DNA from: Spirosoma utsteinense
GTDB taxonomy: Bacteria > Bacteroidota > Bacteroidia > Cytophagales > Spirosomataceae
Assembly: GCF_014282275.1 (NCBI RefSeq)
Contig: NZ_VFIA01000031.1
Location: 1 to 64,000 of the forward strand
Direction of reading: 5' to 3'
Length of the DNA stretch: 64,000 bases
The notes under the pieces were generated by a model. It did no database searches. It had not been told where the DNA came from and saw only the letters and a list, made by a program, of their open reading frames with translations. The translations under genes and the position numbers were made by a program. Shown here in pieces: positions 49,000 through 56,968 of the stretch (positions are counted from its first letter, which is position 1; every line of letters begins with the position of its first letter).

Positions 49000-50676
49000 T
49001 CAATTTTTCTGCAACAACCCGGTTTGTAGCATGGGAACGTCGGACGGACCATCGCTATCGCTCAGGCGGATTTTTTCGATTTCGCGGATCACGTCGATAA
49101 TACCTTTGAGAGGAATCTTCACCCAGGAGGGTCGGTAACTGATTTCATAACCCAGTTCGTAGACCGCTTTTTCGAGCAGATAGATCAGTAGCAGAAAGTT
49201 GGTTTCATTATTATTCCTGAATAGCGGATGCGGTGTACCGAAGACGTCGAAATAAGCATTCAGGAAGGTGTCCCGGATGAGGTAAAACCATCGGTCCGAC
49301 ACCCGCTGTAAATGATCGGGGTCGAGTTCTTCCGTTTCGGCCGAGTTAAAGAGCTTAGCCGAAACAGCGTAGTGATACGACCGGATCATGCCCGCTACAT
49401 CTTTAAGGGGCGAGTGTTTGATCTTACGCTCACTAATGCTGGACTCTGGCTCACCCTCAAAATCAATAATGATGAAGTCATCCTCGTTGTTCTCATTCTT
49501 TACTGCCAGGACCTGCCCGAGGTGATAGTCGCCGTGAATACGGATACGCATCGAATCGATGGAACGCGTGCGGAAGTCGGCGATAAACGTCTCAATCATT
49601 TCCCGGGCTTCCATAAACACCCAGGCCAGCCGCTGTGCCTGTGGATCGAGTTTCGTGTAGTTGTCGATCAGCAATGTATACCGGCGTTCCAGCAAATCTT
49701 CGAAGCGCTGGATCAGGAAATCACGGTACTCAGGGGTGAACGATTCAGGGGCAAAATCCGGGTTAGAGGGTATACCGTCCCGGATAGGTTTGTACAGGGC
49801 ACAGTGCATTTCACCTGTCCGTCTGGCGAGCAGTTCAACCTTTTCGAAGACGTCTTCCCGGATTGAAAAAATACGTTGCGGAACGGCATACAGGAAATCG
49901 TTGAGGTAGTCGCCCGTTTGTGCCCACGAATCTCTGTCATTGGAAACCATTCGTTGCATCATGCCAAGTGTTACGTCGGTAGACCCCTGCTTCCAGACAA
50001 TGCTGCCGCCGAAAGCCGGTATATTGTCGAAGCTGCTCTCGTCGGTTAAAAAGGCTACCATATCCACCTCCGGATTTGTCTCGCTGAACAACTTTCTATA
50101 AAGCTTCAGGAAATATTTATCGCCGAACGTCATTGCCGAATTGCTCGAATCGACAGGCAATACCTGCGAATGAAGTCTGTCGTCATTGTCGAGCCCATTA
50201 CCGCGATGGAAGGTAAGCTGACCGTTGGCCTGCGCTATGGTCTGATTTTGCTGAATACCGCCAAACAAGGCTTGCCGGAAGCGCTCATCGTAAATGGCGT
50301 CGATAAGGGTTCCTACCCGCCCGCCCAGCGTCGCGTCGCCTATGCGGCCCTTTTCAGGAACGTCGGCCAGACGAAAGGGCAGGGTCCGCGATGCCCGATC
50401 GCTAACAAACGAAAGGGGCAATAAATACTGTTCGGGTAAGCCGTTGGCATAGCTGGCTTCCAGAATGAGCAGATAAGCTACATCTCCATCGCTCAACGGC
50501 ACTACATGTACAGTCTGAATGGCGAAACCAGTTTGAGGACGGGCTTTCCCGGCAAACCACCGGCAGGTATTGACGTAGGGAGGAAGTACTGTCTGGGCCA
50601 GGGAGGACCAGAAACCGGAATTGTTGATCGCATCGGACCAGGTAACAGACGAAACAAAAGGCTGATCTGTAGGCAT
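49000..50676 (-). CDS. mak: Maltokinase
   Basis: A 558-residue kinase that forms maltose 1-phosphate from maltose and ATP, feeding the GlgE alpha-glucan route. The opening CRWFAGKARPQTGF (about 38-51) is the Mak N-terminal cap. The phosphotransfer loop is IRIHGDYHLGQVL (about 377-389), with the Brenner motif aspartate, and the metal-binding segment is FIIIDFEGEPES (about 397-408). It is 84 nt ahead of the SDR gene on the same strand. TreS and GlgE, the other pathway enzymes, are not in the window. Mak alone is longer than the roughly 455-residue actinobacterial proteins. The upstream region lacks a clear promoter. Confidence 0.9.
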   Translation of the reverse strand: MPTDQPFVSSVTWSDAINNSGFWSSLAQTVLPPYVNTCRWFAGKARPQTGFAIQTVHVVPLSDGDVAYLLILEASYANGLPEQYLLPLSFVSDRASRTLPFRLADVPEKGRIGDATLGGRVGTLIDAIYDERFRQALFGGIQQNQTIAQANGQLTFHRGNGLDNDDRLHSQVLPVDSSNSAMTFGDKYFLKLYRKLFSETNPEVDMVAFLTDESSFDNIPAFGGSIVWKQGSTDVTLGMMQRMVSNDRDSWAQTGDYLNDFLYAVPQRIFSIREDVFEKVELLARRTGEMHCALYKPIRDGIPSNPDFAPESFTPEYRDFLIQRFEDLLERRYTLLIDNYTKLDPQAQRLAWVFMEAREMIETFIADFRTRSIDSMRIRIHGDYHLGQVLAVKNENNEDDFIIIDFEGEPESSISERKIKHSPLKDVAGMIRSYHYAVSAKLFNSAETEELDPDHLQRVSDRWFYLIRDTFLNAYFDVFGTPHPLFRNNNETNFLLLIYLLEKAVYELGYEISYRPSWVKIPLKGIIDVIREIEKIRLSDSDGPSDVPMLQTGLLQKN

Positions 50677-50837
50677 GAATGGCAGTCGGTTAAAGGATAG
50701 GCAGCATTTTGGGTTACCTTAAAGTCGCCTTTTCCTTTTATGAGTCAAAAATTTCTTGAATATACACTATAGTATACCATGACAGTGCTGACAAAAATCG
50801 GCTTAGGCCAGGCAAGGTGCTGGGTAGTAAACACTAA

Positions 50838-50869
50838 AAAACCAGTTTCGGCCCGATGAAACTGGTTTT
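50838..50869. terminator. Hairpin with 12-bp perfect arms
   Basis: Arms 50838-50849 and 50858-50869, loop GGCCCGAT, A and T tracts on both flanks. It has no gene directly ahead of it on either strand, so it may insulate maltokinase from upstream read-through. Confidence 0.6.
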
Positions 50870-50971
50870 GATTCGAATAAGGCCCCGTTCAGGTAATTGT
50901 CTACCTGGGGCAGAGAGACGAGCGACTACGCTGTTTCCCGCCCATTTCAGGGGCAGCAGCCTGGACAGGTC

Positions 50972-51005
50972 AAAAAAAAGCCGGCCCGATCTGATCGGTC
51001 CGGCT
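50972..51005 (-). terminator. Intrinsic terminator after the small secreted protein
   Basis: On the minus strand AGCCGGACCGAT pairs with ATCGGGCCGGCT (one mismatch) and is followed by T8 (50972-50979). This is the only classic GC-stem plus U-tract in its area. It ends 20 nt after the stop of the gene at 51026. Confidence 0.85.
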
Positions 51006-51025
51006 GGTAATGGCGTGCTGAGCCG

Positions 51026-51430
51026 CTACTCATTGATTGCAGAAAGTTCAGTTTGAATAACACGGTTGAGGGCGGCTGGCTGCCTGGTCTTGAGCGAAAC
51101 GGTCTGACGGGTTACTTGAACACCGTTGGTGATTTCGAGCACATAATCACCATCAACCAACTCGTCCAGATTTAGACGAATGCGGAATGATTCTTCTTTC
51201 TTGCCAACGCGCTGCGTATACAGGAGTACACCATTGGTTGTTTTCAATTGAATATCGACAGCCCCACCAACTTGTTTGTCGAGCGCAATATTGAGTTTGC
51301 TGTTGCCGGAGGTGTATATGCCGGTTTTGAAGGTTGCCGCTGTTGGACGACCAGGTTTGGCTTCGCTAACCGAGAGAGCGACAAAACTTAGCGAAAAAGC
51401 CAGGAGCAGGGATTTGGTGAGCGTTTTCAT
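51026..51430 (-). CDS. Small secreted beta-sandwich protein, unknown function
   Basis: A 134-residue exported protein with a signal peptide (about 1-24, ending SEAK). The mature region has beta strands KTGIYTSGNSKLNIALDKQ, VDIQLKTTNGVLLYTQRVG, SFRIRLNLDELVDGDYVLEI and VTRQTVSL. The pattern resembles the short DUF3244 or secretion-signal type beta-sandwiches of Bacteroidota. It could be an extracellular adhesive or structural protein, but no function is known. A TATCTTTG -7 element lies 60 nt upstream. Confidence 0.7.
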   Translation of the reverse strand: MKTLTKSLLLAFSLSFVALSVSEAKPGRPTAATFKTGIYTSGNSKLNIALDKQVGGAVDIQLKTTNGVLLYTQRVGKKEESFRIRLNLDELVDGDYVLEITNGVQVTRQTVSLKTRQPAALNRVIQTELSAINE

Positions 51431-51490
51431 GATACTTGGTTTTTTTGTTTGAGTGACTAGTTAGACCCGGGTTATTCCCGATTGGTGAAA

Positions 51491-51498
51491 CAAAGATA
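51491..51498 (-). promoter_or_regulatory. Candidate -7 element for the small secreted protein
   Basis: CAAAGATA reads TATCTTTG on the minus strand, exact TAnnTTTG, 60 nt before the ATG. No -33 TTTG at the usual spacing. Confidence 0.45.
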
Positions 51499-51667
51499 TA
51501 GGCTACAGCTGGTACTATGCATTACAAAGTACTAGAACGGTCGAATGTCGGGATGAGCGGATAAAGGGCGTTGTATCGATCATAAGTGAGCTGAATTTCT
51601 GACGCTGAACGATATCACTTCAGGGTGTAACTTGCACCTGTAAGCGCTCAATCAGCTGAATTTGACC

Positions 51668-52432
51668 ATGATCATTGAATCGTCTGCTCTAACCCATCGT
51701 GTTCCGCACGTGTTCAAGCCCTTTACGCATCTGGTTGCGGCCGAAAGTACCCGGCATGGGGGGGTGAGCCAACCGCCCTTCTCTTCGCTTAACCTTGGTA
51801 TCAACACCGATGACGAAGCCAGTCATGTCGACGAAAACCGACGCCGGTTTTTCAAGGCTTTAACAGCCGACACGTTCGGGTTTGCGTCTTCCTATCAGGT
51901 TCACGGTACTGACGTTTTACACACAACGGAGTCTGGCCGGTTCACTGGGTATGATGCGCTCATCACCAGTCGGCCGGGTCTCCTGGTTGGCGTAACCGTA
52001 GCTGACTGTGTGCCTATCCTGATCTATGACCACGAGCACCAGGCGGTGGCGGCCGTTCATGCGGGTTGGCGCGGCACGGTGGGGGGTATCGTCACCAAAA
52101 CGCTGTTGGCTATGCAGCAGCAGTTCGGGACAACGGGGAAACAGTGTTATGTTTATGTGGGTACGTGCATTGACGAAACGACATTTGAAGTCGGCGACGA
52201 GGTGGCGAGTCAGTTTCCGCCAGCTTTCGTGCAGACTGACCCCGGTAGACAGGTAACCTGCGCCAATCTTAAAGCGGCCAACGTAAGCCTGTTAGCTGCC
52301 TTTGGTATTCCTGCCGCACAGATCGACGTGTCAGCTTTCTCGACGGTACTAAACAATGATGAGTATTTTTCTTACCGGGCCGAACAGGGGAAAACCGGGC
52401 GGATGCTGGCCGTTATTGGTATAGGCGCTTAA
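51668..52432 (+). CDS. pgeF: Purine nucleoside phosphorylase / polyphenol oxidase family (YfiH)
   Basis: A 254-residue cytoplasmic protein of the YfiH/LACC1 family, which acts on purine nucleosides and in E. coli corrects peptidoglycan precursors. The start at 51668 (MIIESSALTHRVPH) is used; a TTG two codons upstream is possible. The motif STRHGGVSQPPFSSLNLG (about 27-44), the zinc histidine in YQVHGTDV, the cysteine in VTVADCVPILIYD (about 115-127), AAVHAGWRGTVGG (about 133-145) and GTCIDETTFEVGDEV (about 162) are all visible. Full length. Confidence 0.95.
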   Translation: MIIESSALTHRVPHVFKPFTHLVAAESTRHGGVSQPPFSSLNLGINTDDEASHVDENRRRFFKALTADTFGFASSYQVHGTDVLHTTESGRFTGYDALITSRPGLLVGVTVADCVPILIYDHEHQAVAAVHAGWRGTVGGIVTKTLLAMQQQFGTTGKQCYVYVGTCIDETTFEVGDEVASQFPPAFVQTDPGRQVTCANLKAANVSLLAAFGIPAAQIDVSAFSTVLNNDEYFSYRAEQGKTGRMLAVIGIGA

Positions 52433-52505
52433 ACAAAAAGGGAAGGAGCGGAGTTATGTTCCTGTTTCTCAAATATATCTCTCACTCAACGCATTTATTA
52501 AAACT

Positions 52506-52748
52506 ATGGGTATCCTGTATTCAATCCTCGTCGGTGGTATTGCTGGTTTTCTGGCTGACCTCGTATTTAAACGGTTTTCTTTCTCGCTGATCGTCCAGAT
52601 TCTGCTGGGTATTTTAGGCGGGTTCATTGGCGGCTACATCTTTGGCCGCGATGGTGGAATCATCGATCAGATTGTGACCGCCTTCGTTGGCGCTGTTATT
52701 GTGCTTGGTATTGCTGCTCTGATCAAAGGGTCACGCAAAACAATATAA
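52506..52748 (+). CDS. GlsB/YeaQ/YmgE family small membrane protein
   Basis: An 80-residue very hydrophobic protein: ILYSILVGGIAGFLADLVFK (about 3-22), then LIVQILLGILGGFIGGYIFG and IVTAFVGAVIVLGIAALI. The glycine-zipper helices and length are those of the transglycosylase-associated (GlsB) stress protein family. Its role in stress response is inferred from homologues. The purine-rich palindrome begins two bases after its stop. Confidence 0.9.
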   Translation: MGILYSILVGGIAGFLADLVFKRFSFSLIVQILLGILGGFIGGYIFGRDGGIIDQIVTAFVGAVIVLGIAALIKGSRKTI

Positions 52749-52750
52749 AT

Positions 52751-52847
52751 AAAGGGAGTAAAGGGAGGAGGGGGACGAAAGGGAAAAAGGATTGCTGTCG
52801 CGCTAGTCCTTCCTCCCTTTCGTCCCCCTCCTCCCTTTACTCCCTTT
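52751..52847. terminator. 34-bp perfect polypurine inverted repeat between convergent genes
   Basis: Arms 52751-52784 and 52814-52847 are perfectly complementary over 34 bp with a 29-nt loop. The upper arm is all purine except one T and one C. A second, partial copy of the pyrimidine arm (TTCCCTTTCCTCCCTTTATTT) follows at 52852. It lies between the GlsB-like and acyl-CoA dehydrogenase genes. Confidence 0.85.
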
Positions 52848-52866
52848 TTTCTTCCCTTTCCTCCCT

Positions 52867-54039
52867 TTATTTCAGTATCTGCCGCGAGATAACCAGTTTC
52901 TGGATTTCACTGGTGCCTTCGCCAATAGTACAGAGTTTGGCGTCGCGGTAGAACTTCTCAACCGGAAAATCTTTGGTATAACCGTAGCCACCAAAAATCT
53001 GGACGGCCTCGTTCGCTACCCGTACCGCTGTTTCTGATGCGAACAGTTTCGCCATTGCCGATTCTTTCGTAACCGACTTGCCTTCGTTTTTCAAATCGGC
53101 TGCCTGATAGGTAAGCAGTTTGGCGGCTTCAATATCCGTTGCCATATCGGCTAGTTTAAAGCCAATAGCCTGAAAGTTAGCAATGGGCTGGCCGAACTGT
53201 TCACGTTCTTTGGCGTAGGCCAGCGCTGCATCGTAGGCTCCGTAAGCAATGCCCAGGCTTAGGGCTGCGATGGAAATTCGCCCACCATCGAGTATTTTCA
53301 GCGACTGCACAAACCCATCGCCCACTTCGCCCAGCCGTTGGCTGTCCGACAGGCGGCAGTCCTGGAAAAGCATCTCGGCGGTTTCTGACGCCCGCATCCC
53401 TAATTTATCCTCTTTGCGCCCTCCTGAGAAACCGGGGGTTCCGCGTTCGACAATGAAGGCTGTGGCATTGCGCGACGTATTGGGTTCGCCCGTACGGGCG
53501 ATGACTACGGCAACGTTACCGCTGCGACCGTGGGTAATAAAGTTTTTAGCACCATTAAGCACCCATTCGTCTCCCTCTCTAACGGCTGTAGTACGCATAT
53601 TGCCTGCGTCCGACCCCGTATTGGGTTCGGTAAGCCCCCACGCGCCCAGCCATTCGCCTGTAGCCAGCCGGGGCAGGTACAGTTGTTTCTGGGCCTCATT
53701 GCCAAACATCAAAATCTGGTTGGTGCAGAGTGAATTGTGGGCAGCCATCGATAAACCCACAGACCCATCGACCCGTGATAGCTCCACAATAGCGGCCACA
53801 TACTCACGGTAGCCCAAACCGGCTCCGCCATATAGTTCCGGCACCAGCATGCCCATCAGGCCCTGATCCCCTAACTGACGAAACAGATCGGCGGGAAAAT
53901 ACTGGTCTTCGTCCCATTTTCGAATGTTCGGGCGAATTAATCGCTCGCTCAAATCGCGTACCGATTGTACAATAAGTTGTGAAACGTCTGCCCTCTCATC
54001 ACCGGCGCTTACTTGGTTTTCTACAATTTCACTGGTCAT
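52867..54039 (-). CDS. Acyl-CoA dehydrogenase
   Basis: A 390-residue flavoenzyme that oxidises acyl-CoA to enoyl-CoA. The N-terminal helical domain is followed by [19 protein letters not shown] (about 133-151), the substrate and FAD beta domain with [13 protein letters not shown], and the C-terminal domain with [22 protein letters not shown] (about 262-283) and the catalytic base region [33 protein letters not shown]. The glutamate in IGEGTSE is the likely base. The exact chain-length class is not clear. It converges with the GlsB gene and has a well spaced promoter. Confidence 0.95.
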   Translation of the reverse strand: MTSEIVENQVSAGDERADVSQLIVQSVRDLSERLIRPNIRKWDEDQYFPADLFRQLGDQGLMGMLVPELYGGAGLGYREYVAAIVELSRVDGSVGLSMAAHNSLCTNQILMFGNEAQKQLYLPRLATGEWLGAWGLTEPNTGSDAGNMRTTAVREGDEWVLNGAKNFITHGRSGNVAVVIARTGEPNTSRNATAFIVERGTPGFSGGRKEDKLGMRASETAEMLFQDCRLSDSQRLGEVGDGFVQSLKILDGGRISIAALSLGIAYGAYDAALAYAKEREQFGQPIANFQAIGFKLADMATDIEAAKLLTYQAADLKNEGKSVTKESAMAKLFASETAVRVANEAVQIFGGYGYTKDFPVEKFYRDAKLCTIGEGTSEIQKLVISRQILK

Positions 54040-54092
54040 TCTGGTTACTGTTTACTTGTGTAGTTTATTGATGAATTTATATCCATAATGGA

Positions 54093-54122
54093 CAAATGCA
54101 ATATCTTCTTATATAACCACAA
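54093..54122 (-). promoter_or_regulatory. Acyl-CoA dehydrogenase promoter
   Basis: On the minus strand TTG (54122-54120), 19 nt, then TGCATTTG (54100-54093), one mismatch from TAnnTTTG. The ATG follows 53 nt later. Spacing and both elements fit the Bacteroidota consensus. Confidence 0.6.
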
Positions 54123-54322
54123 TTCGACCAAAACGGATGCCCTATGGCCGGAAATTAGTATGAAAAAAAAGGATGATCTTTATAATGAGTGTTTTGATGA
54201 CAACTAACGCCGGTTTTGTAACTTTTTTTGTCAGATACCGGATTTTGACGACGCCCGTAACAACTTAGCTACCGGTGAGTCATTAAAGGGGCGAATTGAG
54301 TGATGTGTTAGGAGAAAACTCC

Positions 54323-54330
54323 TATTTTTG
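54323..54330 (+). promoter_or_regulatory. Candidate -7 element for ugd
   Basis: TATTTTTG, exact TAnnTTTG, 65 nt before the ugd ATG. The hairpin AGGAGAAAACTCCT (54310-54323) overlaps its first base and could affect it. Confidence 0.5.
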
Positions 54331-54395
54331 CGATAGTCCGGAGCAGAGTGGATTATTATCGATCGTAGAATTTTAACTTCTTTTTATATACGCCT

Positions 54396-55730
54396 ATGAA
54401 ATTGGCAGTCGTCGGTACAGGATATGTAGGTCTTGTTACGGGTACTTGTTTTGCAGAGACGGGTAACCAGGTTACGTGCGTTGATATTGACGAGCGTAAA
54501 GTTGAAAAACTCAATAACGGCATCGTGCCCATTTACGAGCCAGGTCTCGAAACCTTGTTTCACCGGAATGTTGAAGAAGGTCGCCTGACGTTCACCACTA
54601 ATCTGGAAGAAGGCATCAAAGGAGCGGAAGTTATCTTCCTTGCCCTGCCAACCCCTCCGGGCGAGGATGGATCGGCCGACCTGAAATATATTCTGAAGGT
54701 AGCCAGCGACCTTGGTCCAATCCTGAACCAGTATGCTGTGATCGTCGACAAGAGCACGGTTCCCGTTGGAACGGCCGAAAAAGTTCATGCCCACATTGCC
54801 GACAATGCCAAAGTGGACTTCGATGTTGTCTCCAACCCCGAATTTCTCCGGGAAGGTGTGGCCGTCGAAGATTTCATGAAGCCTGACCGTGTCGTGATCG
54901 GTACGAAATCAGATCGTGCGAAAGGGGTAATGAACCGCTTGTATGCTCCGCTGGTTCGGCAGGGCAACCCCGTTATTTTTATGGATGAGCGTTCGGCTGA
55001 AATGACCAAATATGCGGCTAACGCGTTTCTGGCCACGAAAATCACGTTCATGAACGAAGTTGCCAACCTGTGCGAACGAGTTGGGGCCAACGTCGATGAT
55101 ATCCGCCGGGGAATCGGTACCGATAGCCGCATTGGTAAGCGCTTTCTGTTTGCCGGTATCGGCTATGGTGGCAGCTGTTTTCCTAAGGACGTACAGGCCC
55201 TGGCTAAAACGGCCCAGGATTTCGACTACGACTTCAAGGTGCTCAAGTCGGTTATGGAAGTCAACTACCGTCAGAAAACAATGATGATTCCGCAGATACT
55301 GGCGCATTTTGGCGGCAATCTGAAAGGGAAAACCATTGCTGTCTGGGGACTGGCCTTCAAGCCGTACACGGATGATATTCGGGAAGCACCAGCGCTTGAC
55401 AATATCAAGGCGCTCGTGGAAGCCGGTGCGAAGGTAACCGTCTACGACCCCGAAGCGATGGACAACGTGCGGAATCAGATTGGCAATACCGTAGCCTACG
55501 CCCATACGCAGTATGCTGCGCTCGATGATGCCGATGCCCTGTTTATCATTACTGAGTGGCCGCTGTTCCGTACACCTGATTTCGATAAAATGAATCTGCT
55601 GATGAAAGGCCGCGTTATCTTTGACGGACGTAACGTCTACGAAACGGAGCAGATGCGCGATATGGGGTATACCTATTACAGCGTTGGCCGTGAGGCTATC
55701 AAGGTGCCTGTTGAGCAGCCTGTTAAATAA
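54396..55730 (+). CDS. ugd: UDP-glucose 6-dehydrogenase
   Basis: The 444-residue NAD-dependent enzyme making UDP-glucuronate. The Rossmann loop is VGTGYVGLVTGTCFAE (about 6-21). STVPVGTAEKV and EFLREGVAVEDF lie in the first domain, and the catalytic cysteine is in GYGGSCFPKDVQAL (about 252-265). The C-terminal domain has WGLAFKPYTDDIREAPA. It is followed 97 nt later by the UDP-glucuronate decarboxylase, so the two give UDP-xylose in sequence. Confidence 0.97.
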   Translation: MKLAVVGTGYVGLVTGTCFAETGNQVTCVDIDERKVEKLNNGIVPIYEPGLETLFHRNVEEGRLTFTTNLEEGIKGAEVIFLALPTPPGEDGSADLKYILKVASDLGPILNQYAVIVDKSTVPVGTAEKVHAHIADNAKVDFDVVSNPEFLREGVAVEDFMKPDRVVIGTKSDRAKGVMNRLYAPLVRQGNPVIFMDERSAEMTKYAANAFLATKITFMNEVANLCERVGANVDDIRRGIGTDSRIGKRFLFAGIGYGGSCFPKDVQALAKTAQDFDYDFKVLKSVMEVNYRQKTMMIPQILAHFGGNLKGKTIAVWGLAFKPYTDDIREAPALDNIKALVEAGAKVTVYDPEAMDNVRNQIGNTVAYAHTQYAALDDADALFIITEWPLFRTPDFDKMNLLMKGRVIFDGRNVYETEQMRDMGYTYYSVGREAIKVPVEQPVK

Positions 55731-55760
55731 GTAAACCTGCACGTAAAAAGGATACCGATC

Positions 55761-55813
55761 GTTGACCCATGTAGTCCGTTTACCTCTGGGTAAATTACAC
55801 GACATGGGTCAAC
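55761..55813 (+). other. Nested inverted repeats in the ugd-uxs gap
   Basis: GTTGACCCATGT (55761-55772) pairs with ACATGGGTCAAC (55802-55813), and inside it TTTACC (55779-55784) pairs with GGTAAA (55789-55794). The structure ends 14 nt before the uxs ATG, so it could set the ratio between the two gene products by attenuation or by hiding the start. No U-tract follows, so it is not a simple terminator. Confidence 0.55.
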
Positions 55814-55827
55814 ATACCGTCAAACAT

Positions 55828-56808
55828 ATGAAACGAGTACTCATTACCGGCGGGGCCGGGTTTTTAGGATCGCACCTGTGCGACCGGTTTATTAAAGAAG
55901 GGTATCACGTGATGGCTATGGATAACCTCATCACGGGCGATGTTCGCAATATCGAGCACCTGTTCCACCTGCCGAATTTTGAGTTCTACCACCATGACGT
56001 ATCCAAGTACATCCACGTGCCGGGTGAACTGGACTACATCCTGCATTTTGCTTCGCCAGCCAGTCCGATCGACTACCTGAAAATTCCGATTCAGACCCTT
56101 AAAGTGGGGTCGCTGGGTATCCATAACTGCCTGGGTCTGGCGCGTGTGAAAGGGGCGCGTGTGCTGATCGCATCCACCTCTGAAGTGTACGGCGACCCAA
56201 CCGTTCACCCGCAAACAGAAGAATACTGGGGTAACGTGAATCCCGTTGGACCGCGTGGCGTTTATGACGAAGCCAAGCGCTTTCAGGAAGCCATGACAAT
56301 GGCTTATCATACATACCACGGCCTGGAAACGCGTATTGTTCGGATTTTTAACACCTACGGACCACGAATGCGCCTGAACGACGGCCGTGTGTTGCCGGCT
56401 TTCATTGGCCAGGCACTCCGGGGCGAAGACCTGACGGTTTTTGGCGACGGTAGCCAGACGCGTTCGTTCTGCTACGTCGATGACCTGGTTGAAGGAATTT
56501 ACCGGTTGCTGCTGAGCGACCACGCCTACCCGGTAAACGTTGGCAATCCGTCGGAGATCACGATCAAAGAATTCGGTGAGGAGATTATCAAACTGACGGG
56601 TACATCGCAGCAGTTGGTCTTCAGGGACCTGCCTACCGACGATCCCAAGCAGCGTCAGCCCGATATTACCAAAGCAAAAGCAATTTTGGGTTGGGAGCCG
56701 AAGGTGTCGCGCGAGGAAGGTCTTCGGATTACCTACGAATACTTTAAGAGCCTGCCCGAAGAGGAGCTTTACAAAGCCGCTTACCACCGGGAGTTTGCCA
56801 AGATTTAA
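55828..56808 (+). CDS. uxs: UDP-glucuronate decarboxylase (UDP-xylose synthase)
   Basis: A 326-residue extended SDR. The start [16 protein letters not shown] at 55828 is chosen since the NAD loop must be near the N-terminus; in-frame ATG codons at 55804 and 55762 lie in the structured leader. Catalytic residues appear as the Ser/Thr in STSEVYGDP (about 117-125) and [11 protein letters not shown] (about 147-157), and [10 protein letters not shown] follows. These match UDP-xylose synthase more closely than dTDP-glucose dehydratase. It uses UDP-glucuronate from the upstream gene. Confidence 0.93.
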   Translation: MKRVLITGGAGFLGSHLCDRFIKEGYHVMAMDNLITGDVRNIEHLFHLPNFEFYHHDVSKYIHVPGELDYILHFASPASPIDYLKIPIQTLKVGSLGIHNCLGLARVKGARVLIASTSEVYGDPTVHPQTEEYWGNVNPVGPRGVYDEAKRFQEAMTMAYHTYHGLETRIVRIFNTYGPRMRLNDGRVLPAFIGQALRGEDLTVFGDGSQTRSFCYVDDLVEGIYRLLLSDHAYPVNVGNPSEITIKEFGEEIIKLTGTSQQLVFRDLPTDDPKQRQPDITKAKAILGWEPKVSREEGLRITYEYFKSLPEEELYKAAYHREFAKI

Positions 56809-56892
56809 TAAAGTTGCCGGTAGTATGATTTGTAAAACCGGCTTACCTTTACAGAGGTAACTGCCTTGCGCCGTTGCCTTTAGCTGTCTTCT

Positions 56893-56926
56893 AAAAACCT
56901 GCGAACTGTATTGTACGCAGGTTTTT
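56893..56926 (+). terminator. Terminator after uxs
   Basis: AAAAACCTGCG (56893-56903) pairs perfectly with CGCAGGTTTTT (56916-56926), followed by a T tract. Located 84 nt after the uxs stop. Confidence 0.85.
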
Positions 56927-56930
56927 TGTT

Positions 56931-56963
56931 TGTTAGCCGACCATAAGTGATGGTCGGCTAACA
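56931..56963 (-). terminator. 14-bp perfect hairpin at the nspC end
   Basis: TGTTAGCCGACCAT (56931-56944) pairs with its complement at 56950-56963, five-base loop. It lies five bases after the nspC stop on the minus strand and directly beside the uxs terminator. Confidence 0.7.
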
Positions 56964-56968
56964 ACCGG

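Larger units (their letters stand above)
50677..51025. other. 349-bp intergenic region with two hairpins
   Basis: Between maltokinase and the small secreted protein gene, both on the minus strand. It holds a hairpin at 50838-50869 (12-bp arms AAAACCAGTTTC and complement) and the terminator at 50972-51005. A short palindromic AT-rich stretch (ATACACTATAGTATACC) is at 50762-50778. The plus-strand frame at 50856-51056 has no coding character. Confidence 0.5.
54040..54395. promoter_or_regulatory. 356-bp intergenic region between acyl-CoA dehydrogenase and ugd
   Basis: Holds both divergent promoters (54093-54122 minus, 54323-54330 plus) and a small hairpin AGGAGAAAACTCCT at 54310-54323 just upstream of the plus-strand -7 element. 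No coding frame is seen. Confidence 0.55.

Noticed and set aside
50856-51056. 66-codon plus-strand frame beside the maltokinase gene
   Set aside because: It runs through two hairpins and into the minus-strand secreted gene; no coding features.
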